From positions 6,138,001-6,202,000 of the forward strand of contig NZ_CP059162.1 of the NCBI RefSeq assembly GCF_013466605.1: 64,000 nucleotides of DNA, read 5' to 3'. The notes below the pieces were generated by a model. The model was given only the letters and a program-made list of their open reading frames with translations, made no database searches and was not told the DNA's origin. Source of the stretch: Pseudomonas chlororaphis subsp. aurantiaca (GTDB taxonomy: Bacteria; Pseudomonadota; Gammaproteobacteria; Pseudomonadales; Pseudomonadaceae). The position numbers and the translations under genes were made by a program. The stretch's first letter is position 1; every line of letters begins with the position of its first letter. Below, in pieces: positions 28,526-40,039 of this stretch.

Positions 28526-28986
28526 CAGAAGTGAAAAACCCGGATCGCCAGCACGACTTTGTCGTCACGGTTCATGAGAGTGCCCCGGCAGCCGGTCGTG
28601 GCCGGATCAACGAGTTGCTGGATCAATACAATGTGTCGCAAACCGGAATCTGCGACAACGAGCCCCTGGATCTCACAGTCACGGACCCTCTCAGCGGCGA
28701 GGTGGTAGGCGGTCTGGTCGGCAGGACATCCCTGGGGGTGTTCTTCATCAACTACTTCTATCTGCCCGACACCCTGCGCGGCAAAGGCTACGGCTCTCAG
28801 ATCCTGCGCCAGGCCGAACGCCTGGCCGCCCTTCGCGGATGCCGGACCGCCCTGCTGTTCACCATGGAAATCCAGGCACCGGCGTTCTACGAAAAAAACG
28901 GCTATGAGGTATTCGGCCGCGTCGAGTGCAGTCCCAGGGGCAATGCACGGCTGTTCATGCGCAAACCGATCCAGCCACTGGACTGA
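28522..28986 (+). CDS. GNAT-family N-acetyltransferase
   Basis: The 154-residue start at MTEVKNPDRQHDF was chosen since the longer in-frame stretch lies inside the dioxygenase gene. Motif A is LRGKGYGSQILRQAERLAA (85-103) with acetyl-CoA P-loop RGKGYG. Motif B is the AFYEKNGYEVFGRV region (121-134). The INYFYLPDTLRG strand precedes the loop as usual. It probably N-acylates a free amine of the pathway intermediate, either as a biosynthetic step or for self-protection. It is not an EctA-type diaminobutyrate acetyltransferase by overall sequence. Translation is likely coupled to the mini-ORF. Confidence 0.85.
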   Translation: MTEVKNPDRQHDFVVTVHESAPAAGRGRINELLDQYNVSQTGICDNEPLDLTVTDPLSGEVVGGLVGRTSLGVFFINYFYLPDTLRGKGYGSQILRQAERLAALRGCRTALLFTMEIQAPAFYEKNGYEVFGRVECSPRGNARLFMRKPIQPLD

Positions 28987-29013
28987 AACACCGGCCAATG
29001 ACAGGGAGATGAC

Positions 29014-30213
29014 ATGGCTATCTTGTGTTTAGGCAGAAGCATCAAAATCGATTTCGCCCAATGGCTGGCCGAGCGGGACCAGGACCTGTACCTGATCAGC
29101 TCGACCCCCTTCCCATCCCAGCACAAGTACCGTCTGGTCAAGCGCCTGGAGGATCTGGACGCCGATTCGCAGGCCGAAATCACCGCGCTGGACTTCGCGG
29201 CAGGCACCCGGTTTTCCCGAATCCTGCCACACTCGGAATTCGACTTGATCCGTGCCGCCCGCTTGCGCGAACACCTCGGCGTACCGGGCCAGAGCCTGGA
29301 AAGCGCCATCGCCTACCGCGATAAAGTGGTCATGAAGGAACATATGAACAGGGCCGATATCCCCGTCGCCCACTTCAAGCGCCTGCGATCGCCGCTGGAT
29401 GTCATTGAATTCATCAAGCGTCATGGCTACCCCAGCATCATCAAGCCGGTCGATGGTTGCAGCTCAAAAGACATCCAGGTCATCAAAAGCCGCTCGGACC
29501 TGGCTGCGTTGTTCCACAAGCCAACGCTCGACGGCTACATGATCGAGTCATTCGTCGAAGGCCGGATGTTCCATGTCAATGGGGTTTTGACGGCAGAGGG
29601 CAGGACGTTTTTTGCGCCGTGCGCCTACATCAACGGCTCATTGGATTTCCAGCGGGCCGGCACGTTTGGCAGTCGCACCCTGGAGCCCGACACCCCGATC
29701 GCACGACGCCTGGTCGAGTTCACCCGCAAGGTGATTGCCGCGCTACCCGAAACATCCCCCCTGGGCTTCCATGCGGAAATCTTCCAGACCCCGGACGATC
29801 GGCTGGTGCTGTGCGAGATCGCCGCACGAACGGCAGGTTCCCTGACCGGCGAACTGATCGAACTGAGTTATGGCATCAACATTCACAAGGCCTGGATTAG
29901 GGCCTGCGCCGGCATCGAAGACGAGTTGCCCATCGGACGCTCGCCTACCTGTGTCGCGGCATCGATCCGCGTTCCAGTACGTGACGACCGGCTTGTGAAG
30001 ATCCCCGCATCCCTACCCTTCGACTGGGTCAGCACCCTATGTATCACCGGCATCGAAGGATTGGCCTACCAGCCTGCCCAAACCTACACCGACGATGTGC
30101 TTAGCGCGATTCTGGTCGGCGACAGCGATGAGCAACTGCTGGAGCGCATCGACACCTTCCACGACTGGCTGAACGGTTCGGTCCTGTGGGAGTCCGCGAA
30201 ACTGACGAGTTGA
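29014..30213 (+). CDS. ATP-grasp ligase (second of three)
   Basis: The 399-residue protein has the classical three-part ATP-grasp layout. The N-domain (1-95) is followed by SAIAYRDKVVMKEHMNRADI with Lys104, ATP-binding Lys144 in SIIKPVDGCSSKDIQVI, hinge YMIESFVEGRMFHVNG (175-190), and the metal site FHAEIFQ to LVLCEIAARTAGS (252-276, Glu268). Similar enzymes (BacD-, carnosine-synthase- and RizA-like) make dipeptides from unprotected amino acids. AGGGAG lies eight bases before the ATG. The C-terminal ~100 residues are unlike the other two ATP-grasp proteins of the operon. A peptide bond to diaminobutyrate is one possible reaction. Confidence 0.82.
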   Translation: MAILCLGRSIKIDFAQWLAERDQDLYLISSTPFPSQHKYRLVKRLEDLDADSQAEITALDFAAGTRFSRILPHSEFDLIRAARLREHLGVPGQSLESAIAYRDKVVMKEHMNRADIPVAHFKRLRSPLDVIEFIKRHGYPSIIKPVDGCSSKDIQVIKSRSDLAALFHKPTLDGYMIESFVEGRMFHVNGVLTAEGRTFFAPCAYINGSLDFQRAGTFGSRTLEPDTPIARRLVEFTRKVIAALPETSPLGFHAEIFQTPDDRLVLCEIAARTAGSLTGELIELSYGINIHKAWIRACAGIEDELPIGRSPTCVAASIRVPVRDDRLVKIPASLPFDWVSTLCITGIEGLAYQPAQTYTDDVLSAILVGDSDEQLLERIDTFHDWLNGSVLWESAKLTS

Positions 30214-30243
30214 TTGTCCTCTTCCATACACAGGGAGCGTTAT

Positions 30244-31494
30244 ATGAAAGTGCTAATCGTAGGTTGCAGCTCGGGTGCACATGCACTGGCATGGAAGCTG
30301 ATCCAGTCCGATCAGGTCGAGAAAGTGTATGTAGCCCCCGGCAGCCCGGGTACGGCGGACGAACCGAAAGTCGAGAATCTGGAGGTGGAGACCACCGACA
30401 TACCTGGCCTGGCGAACGCCGCGGCCCAGTACGACGTGGACTACACCTTGATTACCCCGACCCAGGCACTGGCCGCGGGTATCGTGGACTATTTTCAAGA
30501 GCGTGGCCTGAAGGTGCTGGCGCCTACCCGAGAAGCATCAAGACTTGAGTGGTCAAAGGAGTATTCCAAACGGTTCATGCAGCGACACAAGATCCCTACG
30601 CCTGGTTTCAAAGTGTTCGCAGACGCCCCCAGCGCCCGACAATATGCCCACACGCGCTTCCTGCCCCTCGTCCTGAAGGTCGATGGCATGGCCAACGGTG
30701 GCCTGGGCGTGGTGATCGCTCATGAATGGCAGGCCGTCGACGAGACGATCGAACACATGTTCACCACCTATGGAGGGCCAATCATCGTTGAAGACTTCCT
30801 GGTGGGCGAGGAAGTCAGTTTTACCGTCCTGTTCGATGGCACCCACTACGTCCCCATGGTCGAAAGCCGCGACTACAAAAGACTGCACGATAACGACAAG
30901 GGTCCCAATACCGGGGGAATGGGGGCGTATTCGCCGGTCATTTCCCAGGCGCTGTCCCAGAAGATCATCGACCGCCTCGTCGAGCCGACGATCAGGGCCA
31001 TCAAGGAAGATGCAATCGACTACCTGGGCTTCCTGTACTTCGGCGTGATGATCGACCCGGAGCAGGAAGTCCATCTGCTGGAAATCAACTGCCGCCTCGG
31101 CAACCCGGAATTGTTCACGATGCTCGAACGCATGGACAGTGAACTGGGCCCGTTGCTCGAACTGGCATTGGCAAGACGACTGCACCAGGCAGAGGTCCGC
31201 TGGAACGACAAATGCGCGGTAGCACTGCAAATCAGCTCCGCCGGGTATCCAGGCGTAAAACGCACCGGCGACGTCATCTCGCTTCCTTCGGGAGAGCAGG
31301 AGGCAAAGATCTTTCATGCCGCCGTATCAAGTGCGCAAGGCCAACTGGTGACCAAGGGTGGACGAATCATCTCGCTGAGCGCCTCGGCAGATACGCTTGA
31401 AGCGGCCCGAGAACGTATTTACGCGGTGGCACGCAAGATTCACTTCGATGGCATGCATTACCGAAAAGATATCGCGACACTCGGCGCACGCTGA
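30244..31494 (+). CDS. PurD-like (GAR synthetase) ATP-grasp paralogue (third of three)
   Basis: Starting at MKVLIVGCSSGAHALAWKL (ribosome site GGGAG), it is 416 residues, the normal PurD length. It keeps PurD features: VAPGSPGTADEP, PLVLKVDGMANGGLGVVIA (141-159), IVEDFLVGEEVSFTVLFDG, GPNTGGMGAYSPV (220-232), and LEINCRLGNPE. The N-domain loop, which in true PurD reads G-x-G-G-R-E-H and contacts phosphoribosylamine, reads GCSSGAHA here, and the GPE motif is replaced by TPT. It therefore looks repurposed: glycine-type ligation chemistry with a different amine partner. The primary-metabolism purD should be elsewhere in the genome. Confidence 0.85.
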   Translation: MKVLIVGCSSGAHALAWKLIQSDQVEKVYVAPGSPGTADEPKVENLEVETTDIPGLANAAAQYDVDYTLITPTQALAAGIVDYFQERGLKVLAPTREASRLEWSKEYSKRFMQRHKIPTPGFKVFADAPSARQYAHTRFLPLVLKVDGMANGGLGVVIAHEWQAVDETIEHMFTTYGGPIIVEDFLVGEEVSFTVLFDGTHYVPMVESRDYKRLHDNDKGPNTGGMGAYSPVISQALSQKIIDRLVEPTIRAIKEDAIDYLGFLYFGVMIDPEQEVHLLEINCRLGNPELFTMLERMDSELGPLLELALARRLHQAEVRWNDKCAVALQISSAGYPGVKRTGDVISLPSGEQEAKIFHAAVSSAQGQLVTKGGRIISLSASADTLEAARERIYAVARKIHFDGMHYRKDIATLGAR

Positions 31495-31543
31495 TCCTTC
31501 CTGGCGCCAGTCCCTGGCGCCGGTAACCCAACGACATCGAGCC

Positions 31544-32938
31544 ATGATGAATACCGACAAGAACCAGCGTCTCGTGCTACTGGCGGCCAATATCAGCTAC
31601 ATATTGGTCCTTCTCGACTCTTCTATTGTCAATGTCGCCCTGCCAGCGATCAGAAACGGACTGGCCATCGGCACCGATACGCTGCAATGGATGGTTAACG
31701 TCTACCTGGTAATTTTTGCCAGCCTGCTGCTGTCAGGGGGCGCCCTGTGCGACCGCCTCAGCGCAAAAACCGTCTATATGGCCGGCCTGCTGCTGTTTGT
31801 CGCCGCCTCACTACTATGCGGTCTGAGCGCCAGCGCGGCGCAGTTGCTGGCTGGACGGACCTGCCAGGGGATTGGTGCGGCGTTGCTGGTGCCCAGCTCG
31901 CTGGCGCTGATCACGCATACCTATACAGAGAGTTCCGCACGGGCAAAAGCCATTGCCAGCTGGGCCAGTTGGGGGGGGATTGCGCTGGTAATGGGACCGT
32001 TGATAGGCGGACTCCTGACTCAATACCTGTCATGGCGCTCGATATTTCTGGTCAACATTCCCGTCGGCCTGCTGGGTGTCTGGCTGACCTCTCGAATCGA
32101 GCCCCCGATAGCGCCCTATAAGGAAAAACACCTCGATCTGAAAGGACAGTTCACTGTCACGGTGATGCTGCTGAGCCTCATCGCAATACTGATCGAATAT
32201 CCCCGGTTAAACACGGACTCCATTTATCTGCTGCTGGGCGTACTGACCTGTGCGGCGTCGCTGATCGCCTTTGTCCTGATCGAGGTCCATGGCTCTCATC
32301 CAATGCTGCCCCTGACGCTGTTCAGGAATACCAATTTCAGCACCATCGCTTACATTTTTTTTGCCGGAGCCTTTTCGTTCTTCGGCACACTGTTCATCCT
32401 CACGTTCTACTTTCAGGACTACCTGCACTACAGCGCCATCGAAACCGGGCTTGCCCTGCTGCCCCTGTCCCTCTGTGTGATCATCGGCAACAAGGTATCC
32501 GGACGCTGGGTGGACCGATTCCCGCCGCGCCAGTTGATGATCGCTGGAGCCTTCATCCGTCTGGTCGGATTTTGTGGATTACTGTTGCCTCAATACTCCA
32601 CGCATTACCCCTGGTTGCTCATCCCCCTGATATTGATCGGATTCGGAGGAGGACTTGGGGCGCCCATGTCCACCTCAGTGTTCATGCAAAGCACGCCGAA
32701 GATATACACCGGCATCGCTGCGGGCTTTTCCAGAGCGACTGGACAAATAGGTTCCGCATTTGGAGTCGCGGTGTTCGGGCACTTCGTCAACGACACCGAG
32801 TTTTTTCTGAGGCATATGAAACTGGCCGTTCTGACGATCGTCATCGCGACGCTGTCGATCCTGGTCATGTCGATCGTGTTTGTCAGCGATGAGCGCAACG
32901 ATTATGCCGAGCTACCTGACCCGGAGAAGGCGGAGTGA
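31544..32938 (+). CDS. MFS exporter, DHA2 (EmrB/QacA) family
   Basis: The 464-residue start at MMNTDKNQRLVLLAAN was chosen since the upstream in-frame codons lie inside the PurD-like gene. It has about 14 hydrophobic helices. It shows the DHA2 signatures LLDSSIVNVALPAI (helix 1), GGALCDRLSAKT (motif A) and GRTCQGIGAALLVPSSLALI, plus motif C GGIALVMGPLIGGLLTQYLSWR. The family exports drugs and metabolites by proton antiport. In this operon it is the likely exporter and self-resistance factor for the product. Its stop overlaps the amidase start (GTGA), so synthesis is coupled. Confidence 0.9.
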   Translation: MMNTDKNQRLVLLAANISYILVLLDSSIVNVALPAIRNGLAIGTDTLQWMVNVYLVIFASLLLSGGALCDRLSAKTVYMAGLLLFVAASLLCGLSASAAQLLAGRTCQGIGAALLVPSSLALITHTYTESSARAKAIASWASWGGIALVMGPLIGGLLTQYLSWRSIFLVNIPVGLLGVWLTSRIEPPIAPYKEKHLDLKGQFTVTVMLLSLIAILIEYPRLNTDSIYLLLGVLTCAASLIAFVLIEVHGSHPMLPLTLFRNTNFSTIAYIFFAGAFSFFGTLFILTFYFQDYLHYSAIETGLALLPLSLCVIIGNKVSGRWVDRFPPRQLMIAGAFIRLVGFCGLLLPQYSTHYPWLLIPLILIGFGGGLGAPMSTSVFMQSTPKIYTGIAAGFSRATGQIGSAFGVAVFGHFVNDTEFFLRHMKLAVLTIVIATLSILVMSIVFVSDERNDYAELPDPEKAE

Positions 32939-34326
32939 CGACCCCGATTACCCAACTGACCGCCGTTGAACTCATGACGCTGATCCAGGCCCGGGATCTG
33001 TCGCCGGTCGAAGTTACCGAGGCGTTCCTGGAACGTATCCTCGACACTCGAACCTCATCGAACGCCTTTGTCGATATCTATGAATGCCAGGCCCGCGCAG
33101 CGGCACACAGGGCGTGCAAGGCCATAAGCAGTGGACAGGCATCAAGTTCGCTGCACGGCATGCCCATTGCCCTGAAAGACTTGTTCCATGTGAAAGGCGA
33201 GCTTACGGCGGCGGGCTCCTTGTGCTGGAAGCACCATCGAGCACAAGCGACTTCGACGGTTGTAGAGCGGCTGTTGAGCAAAGGCATGGTCATCCTGGGC
33301 AAGACCCATACCGTCGAATTTGGCCTTGGCGCCTTTGGCGTCAACGAGCATTTCGCGACTCCGCGCAATCCGTGGAGCCGCCAGACAGAGTTGGCACCCG
33401 GCGGATCCAGCAGTGGATCGGCGGTAGCCGTAGCCACCGGGCTGACCCCCTGGGCCTTGGGGACCGATACTGGCGGTTCAGTGCGTATTCCCGCCTCCTG
33501 GTGCGGCGTTGTCGGCCTCAAGCCCAGCCACGGCCAGATCGAAATGAACGATGTCGTTCCTCTGAGCCAGACGCTCGACTCGGTGGGCGTCCTTGCCAGA
33601 TCTGTCGAAGATGCATCGCTGCTCTATGCTCATCTGCTCGACGAGCCCACACGCCAATGCCTTGCAGACAATGCCGAACGCTTCGGACAGGTGGCGCTCA
33701 GCCGATATCGCGTGGCCACTTTGCCGTTGCACGAGCGCTCATGGGTCTCTGCCGACGTCCTGGCCTGCTACGACACGGCCATTGCAGTGCTGCGAGCCAC
33801 CGGCATCCGACCCCGGGCCGGCATATTCCCCATGCCCCTGGAGGAGTGCCTGAAGAAAAATTCCCTGATCACTTTCTATGAGGCCTTGGCCAACTACAGA
33901 ACGCTTCATGCCGACGCTAAAAGTGACCTAGGCGAATCGGTTCGGGCGCGACTGTCACGTGGCGCCGGGATCTCCCAGGCCGAGTACCTTAATGCCCTGC
34001 AGGAAATGGCCACGCTGCGTACCCTGTTCGAGCGCATCTATGATCAGGTCGAAGCCATAGTCCTACCCACGACACAAATGCCCGCCTGCGCCGTGGACGA
34101 CATCAAGCACCTTGCGCCCCCCAATCACTTCACTCGCTTCGTCAACTTTCTGGGCCTGTGCGCAATTGCCGTCCCTGCGGGTTTTACAGCAGACAACCGT
34201 CCTTGCTCGCTGCAATTCGTCTGCAAGCGAAACCAGGAACACATCGCCCTCGACCTTGCTCGCGTCTATGAGGCCCAGACGCCCTGGCACTCAATACACC
34301 CGCCAGCGTTCCTGCTTCCCGGCTGA
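32935..34326 (+). CDS. Amidase signature (AS) family hydrolase
   Basis: The GTG start overlaps the MFS stop codon and gives 463 residues. The Ser-cisSer-Lys triad is intact: Lys81 in IALKDLFHVKG, Ser158 in PGGSSSGSAVA and nucleophile Ser182 in TDTGGSVRIP, within the standard signature ending VVGLKPSHG. No signal peptide is seen, so it acts in the cytoplasm. AS enzymes hydrolyse or transfer amides. Here it could unmask the product (removing an acetyl or glutamyl group), detoxify it, or finish the biosynthesis. It is the last gene of the operon; a strong terminator follows 14 bases later. Confidence 0.9.
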   Translation: MTTPITQLTAVELMTLIQARDLSPVEVTEAFLERILDTRTSSNAFVDIYECQARAAAHRACKAISSGQASSSLHGMPIALKDLFHVKGELTAAGSLCWKHHRAQATSTVVERLLSKGMVILGKTHTVEFGLGAFGVNEHFATPRNPWSRQTELAPGGSSSGSAVAVATGLTPWALGTDTGGSVRIPASWCGVVGLKPSHGQIEMNDVVPLSQTLDSVGVLARSVEDASLLYAHLLDEPTRQCLADNAERFGQVALSRYRVATLPLHERSWVSADVLACYDTAIAVLRATGIRPRAGIFPMPLEECLKKNSLITFYEALANYRTLHADAKSDLGESVRARLSRGAGISQAEYLNALQEMATLRTLFERIYDQVEAIVLPTTQMPACAVDDIKHLAPPNHFTRFVNFLGLCAIAVPAGFTADNRPCSLQFVCKRNQEHIALDLARVYEAQTPWHSIHPPAFLLPG

Positions 34327-34340
34327 AATAGGGCAACAAA

Positions 34341-34372
34341 AAAGCCTTTGGTGCATGCACACCAAAGGCTTT
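34341..34372. terminator. Bidirectional terminator at the right edge of the biosynthetic operon
   Basis: AAAGCCTTTGGTG and CACCAAAGGCTTT are perfect 13-bp arms around CATGCA, with an A-run on the left and TTTATT on the right. It serves both the amidase transcript and the convergent ssb transcript. Confidence 0.93.
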
Positions 34373-34397
34373 ATTCGAACCGCGATCAAGGCTGGCC

Positions 34398-34910
34398 TTA
34401 GAACGGGATATCGTCATCAAAGCTGTCGTCGAAGTTCTGCGCCGGCTGCGGCGAGGACTGCTGAGGCGCTGGACGCGATTCGCGTTGTGGCGCCTGCGAA
34501 GGCTGCGGACGCGACTGCTGCGGACGTGGCGCGGAGTTGCCCATGCCCTGGCCCTGGTCGCCCTGTGGACGGCCGCCCAGCAGCTGCATGGTGCCCTGCA
34601 TGTCGACGATGATTTCAGTGGTGTAACGCTTGATGCCGTCTTTTTCCCACTCGCGGGTCTGCAGCTTGCCTTCGATGTAGACCTGCGAACCTTTGCGCAG
34701 GTATTCGCCGGCGATTTCCGCGACCTTGCCGAACATCGACACACGGTGCCACTCGGTCTTCTCGACCTTCTGACCGGTTTGCTTGTCGGTCCATTGTTCG
34801 CTGGTGGCCAGACTCAGGTTGGTCACGGCATTACCGTTAGGCAGGTAGCGAACTTCAGGATCCTGGCCGCAAGTGCCGACCAATATGACTTTGTTAACCC
34901 CACGGGCCAT
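34398..34910 (-). CDS. ssb: Single-stranded DNA-binding protein
   Basis: The 170-residue protein has an OB-fold N-terminal domain ([20 protein letters not shown] to about residue 112, including [18 protein letters not shown]). A Gln/Pro/Arg-rich linker follows, and then the acidic partner-binding tip FDDDIPF. It coats single-stranded DNA in replication and recruits repair proteins through the tip. It lies nine bases after the MFS gene on the same strand and shares its transcript. uvrA is divergent from that unit, the usual Pseudomonas arrangement. Confidence 0.97.
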   Translation of the reverse strand: MARGVNKVILVGTCGQDPEVRYLPNGNAVTNLSLATSEQWTDKQTGQKVEKTEWHRVSMFGKVAEIAGEYLRKGSQVYIEGKLQTREWEKDGIKRYTTEIIVDMQGTMQLLGGRPQGDQGQGMGNSAPRPQQSRPQPSQAPQRESRPAPQQSSPQPAQNFDDSFDDDIPF

Positions 34911-34919
34911 AACGTTCTC

Positions 34920-36314
34920 CTAGGCTTCGCACGCCGATCGGGCTGGGTTGACCAGCTGCTCGAGGGTCGCGCGATCCAATAATTCGGTGTCCAATTTGAT
35001 GTAAATGGCGGCTTCTTCGGCCACCATCACTGCATCCGTTACCCCAACAACGGCCTTCAGGCGCTCGACCAGACCGGCTTCGCGGATCGCTTCGGGCGAT
35101 AACGGCAAGCGCAGGCTCGTCACGTAAGGAGGTTCGCGCATGGTAACAGCAAAGGCCAACCACAGGGCAGCAAGTCCTGCACACCCCAGGAACACAACCG
35201 ACAAACCGCCATGCTGGAACAACCAGCCGCCGAGAATGCCGCCCAGTGCCGAGCCGAGGAACTGGCTGGTGGAATAGACCCCCATGGCCGTACCCTTGCC
35301 GCCGGCCGGTGAAACCTTGCTGATCAGCGACGGCAGCGAAGCTTCCAGCAGATTGAACGCGGTGAAGAACACCACCGTGCCGATCACCAGTGCCTGCAGG
35401 CTGTCGCCGAACTCCCAGAAGAATAGCTCGGTGAGCAGCAGCGTACTGACCGCGCCCAGCAGAACTCGTTTCATTTTGCGTTTTTTCTCGCCGTAGATGA
35501 TGAACGGGATCATGGCGAAGAAGGAGATCAACAGCGCGGTGAGGTAGACCCACCAGTGCTGTTCCTTGGGCAGGCCGGCTTTTTCCACCAGGGCCAGCGG
35601 CAAGGCCACGAAGCTCGACATCAGCATCGCGTGCAACACGAAGATACCAAGATCCAGGCGCAACAGGTCCGGATGCTTGAGCGTCGGCAACAGCGCCTGG
35701 CGCGCGACCCCGGACTCACGGTGCTGCAATGGGCCGGTCGAGCGCGGCACCATGAAGGCGACGATGAAGATGCCCAGCAGCGCCATGCCACCGGTGGCGA
35801 AAAACAACCCGGACAAACCGAAACCGCGGGTCAGCAGCGGGCCGACCACCATGGCCACGGCAAAGGACAGGCCGATGGTCATGCCGATCATGGCCATGGC
35901 CTTGGTGCGGTGCTGCTCGCGGGTCAGGTCCGACAACAGCGCCATGACCGCCGCGGAAATCGCCCCGGCGCCCTGCAGGATGCGCCCGGCGATCACGCCC
36001 CAGATCGAATCGGCGTTGGCCGCCAGCACGCTGCCCAGGGCAAAGACGATCAACCCCAGGTAAATCACCGGACGACGGCCGATACGGTCGGAAATGACCC
36101 CGAACGGGATCTGGAAAATCGCCTGGGTCAGGCCGTAAGCGCCGATCGCCAACCCGATCAGGGCCGGGGTCGCTCCTGCCAGATCCATCCCATAGGTCGC
36201 CAGGACCGGCAACACCATGAACATGCCAAGCATACGGAAGGCGAACACCAGGGCCAGACCGCTTGCCGCGCGGGTCTCGGCGCCACTCATGCGTTCGCTG
36301 TGGGGATCATGCAT
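34920..36314 (-). CDS. MFS transporter, YajR-like with C-terminal YAM domain
   Basis: The 464-residue protein has 12 helices starting at [20 protein letters not shown] and motif [16 protein letters not shown], typical of the drug-proton antiporter branch. After the last helix, the final ~65 residues ([20 protein letters not shown] onward) form a small ferredoxin-like YAM domain, seen in E. coli YajR. Substrate unknown. Synteny (PA4233) supports orthology across pseudomonads. It is divergent from uvrA across a 180-bp gap in which I see no convincing LexA box, only a TATACT -10 candidate toward uvrA at 36455-36460. Confidence 0.88.
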   Translation of the reverse strand: MHDPHSERMSGAETRAASGLALVFAFRMLGMFMVLPVLATYGMDLAGATPALIGLAIGAYGLTQAIFQIPFGVISDRIGRRPVIYLGLIVFALGSVLAANADSIWGVIAGRILQGAGAISAAVMALLSDLTREQHRTKAMAMIGMTIGLSFAVAMVVGPLLTRGFGLSGLFFATGGMALLGIFIVAFMVPRSTGPLQHRESGVARQALLPTLKHPDLLRLDLGIFVLHAMLMSSFVALPLALVEKAGLPKEQHWWVYLTALLISFFAMIPFIIYGEKKRKMKRVLLGAVSTLLLTELFFWEFGDSLQALVIGTVVFFTAFNLLEASLPSLISKVSPAGGKGTAMGVYSTSQFLGSALGGILGGWLFQHGGLSVVFLGCAGLAALWLAFAVTMREPPYVTSLRLPLSPEAIREAGLVERLKAVVGVTDAVMVAEEAAIYIKLDTELLDRATLEQLVNPARSACEA

Positions 36315-36494
36315 GGAAAAACCTCGTGTGAACCGGCGGCGATTCTACCAGTCCGATCGATTGACCGGGTATATGGCGACGCTTTGCCGCGCAGGTTTCA
36401 TCTACGACTGCACAGACCTCATTTGATAGTGTGCATCCATCCAGTATTTGCCCTTATACTCCTACGTTTTCGACGCCCGCCGAGCGAGGCCACT

Positions 36495-39329
<2,835 letters not shown>

Positions 39330-39342
39330 GCCCCATGAAAAA

Positions 39343-39376
39343 GCCCCTGCCATTGGGAAATGGCAGGGGCTTTTTT
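39343..39376. terminator. Terminator after uvrA
   Basis: GCCCCTGCCAT and ATGGCAGGGGC are perfect 11-bp arms with a TGGGAA loop, followed by six T; the A-run on the left makes it bidirectional, also serving bfrA. Confidence 0.95.
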
Positions 39377-39419
39377 GTGCTCTCAGTCCTGCATTTGCCT
39401 GCAGGTGCTGGCTAGCGCA

Positions 39420-39884
39420 TCAGAACTGCGACTGCAGGTAGTTTTCCAGACCGATCGACTTGATCAGGCCCAGCTGCTTTTCCAGCCAGTAGGTATGGTC
39501 TTCTTCGGTATCGGCCAACTGCACACGCAGGATGTCGCGACTGACATAGTCCTTGTGCTTCTCGCACAGCTCGATGCCCTTGCACAGTGCTGCGCGGACC
39601 TTGTACTCCAGGCGCAAGTCGGCGGCGAACATATCCGGCACGGTGGTGCCGATATCCAGATCGTCAGGGCGCATGCGTGGCGTGCCTTCGAGCATCAGGA
39701 TGCGGCGCATCAATGCATCGGCGTGTTGAGTCTCTTCTTCCATCTCGTGATTGATGCGCTCGTAGAGCTTGCTGAAGCCCCAGTCCTCGTACATACGCGA
39801 ATGGATGAAATATTGGTCACGTGCTGCCAGCTCGCCCGTCAGCAACGTGTTGAGGTAATCGATTACGTCCGGGTGACCTTGCAT
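39420..39884 (-). CDS. bfrA: Ferritin-like iron-storage protein BfrA (FtnA)
   Basis: The 154-residue start at [19 protein letters not shown] is the usual bacterioferritin N-terminus, with GGGAG upstream; a 14-residue longer frame has none. Ferroxidase ligands are visible: Glu18, Glu51, His54, and the late TEEDHTYW Glu/His pair. Position 52, the heme-ligating Met of true bacterioferritins, is Thr here, though a Met is present at 48. In P. aeruginosa the bfrA product behaves as a ferritin (FtnA). It stores iron as ferric mineral in a 24-mer. It sits between uvrA and katA, as in other pseudomonads, linking iron storage to peroxide defence. Confidence 0.93.
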   Translation of the reverse strand: MQGHPDVIDYLNTLLTGELAARDQYFIHSRMYEDWGFSKLYERINHEMEEETQHADALMRRILMLEGTPRMRPDDLDIGTTVPDMFAADLRLEYKVRAALCKGIELCEKHKDYVSRDILRVQLADTEEDHTYWLEKQLGLIKSIGLENYLQSQF

Positions 39885-40000
39885 CGCCCTACATCTCCCT
39901 GCTTGAAAGTCTGTATTTTGAACCAAGCTGACTTGCAGGTCACTGTAAAAACGCTAAAAAAGTGAAGAATCCCAGAGAAAAGTAGCCGAAAAAACGCAAA

Positions 40001-40022
40001 AACCGCCCAAACGAGGGCGGTT
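40001..40022 (-). terminator. Terminator after katA
   Basis: AACCGCCC and GGGCGGTT are perfect 8-bp arms around AAACGA; on the minus strand the stem is followed by TTTTTGCGTTTTTT. Confidence 0.88.
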
Positions 40023-40039
40023 CTGCTTCTCGTTTAGAC

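Noticed and set aside
28522..28986. EctA diaminobutyrate acetyltransferase, making the cluster an ectoine operon
   Set aside because: The GNAT lacks overall EctA similarity and no ectoine synthase is present.
30244..31494. Housekeeping purD
   Set aside because: Altered substrate loop and its position inside a biosynthetic operon rather than with purH argue for a specialised paralogue.
35556..36494. Long in-frame extension upstream of uvrA
   Set aside because: It runs antisense through the YajR-like MFS gene; UvrA homology begins exactly at the TTG codon.
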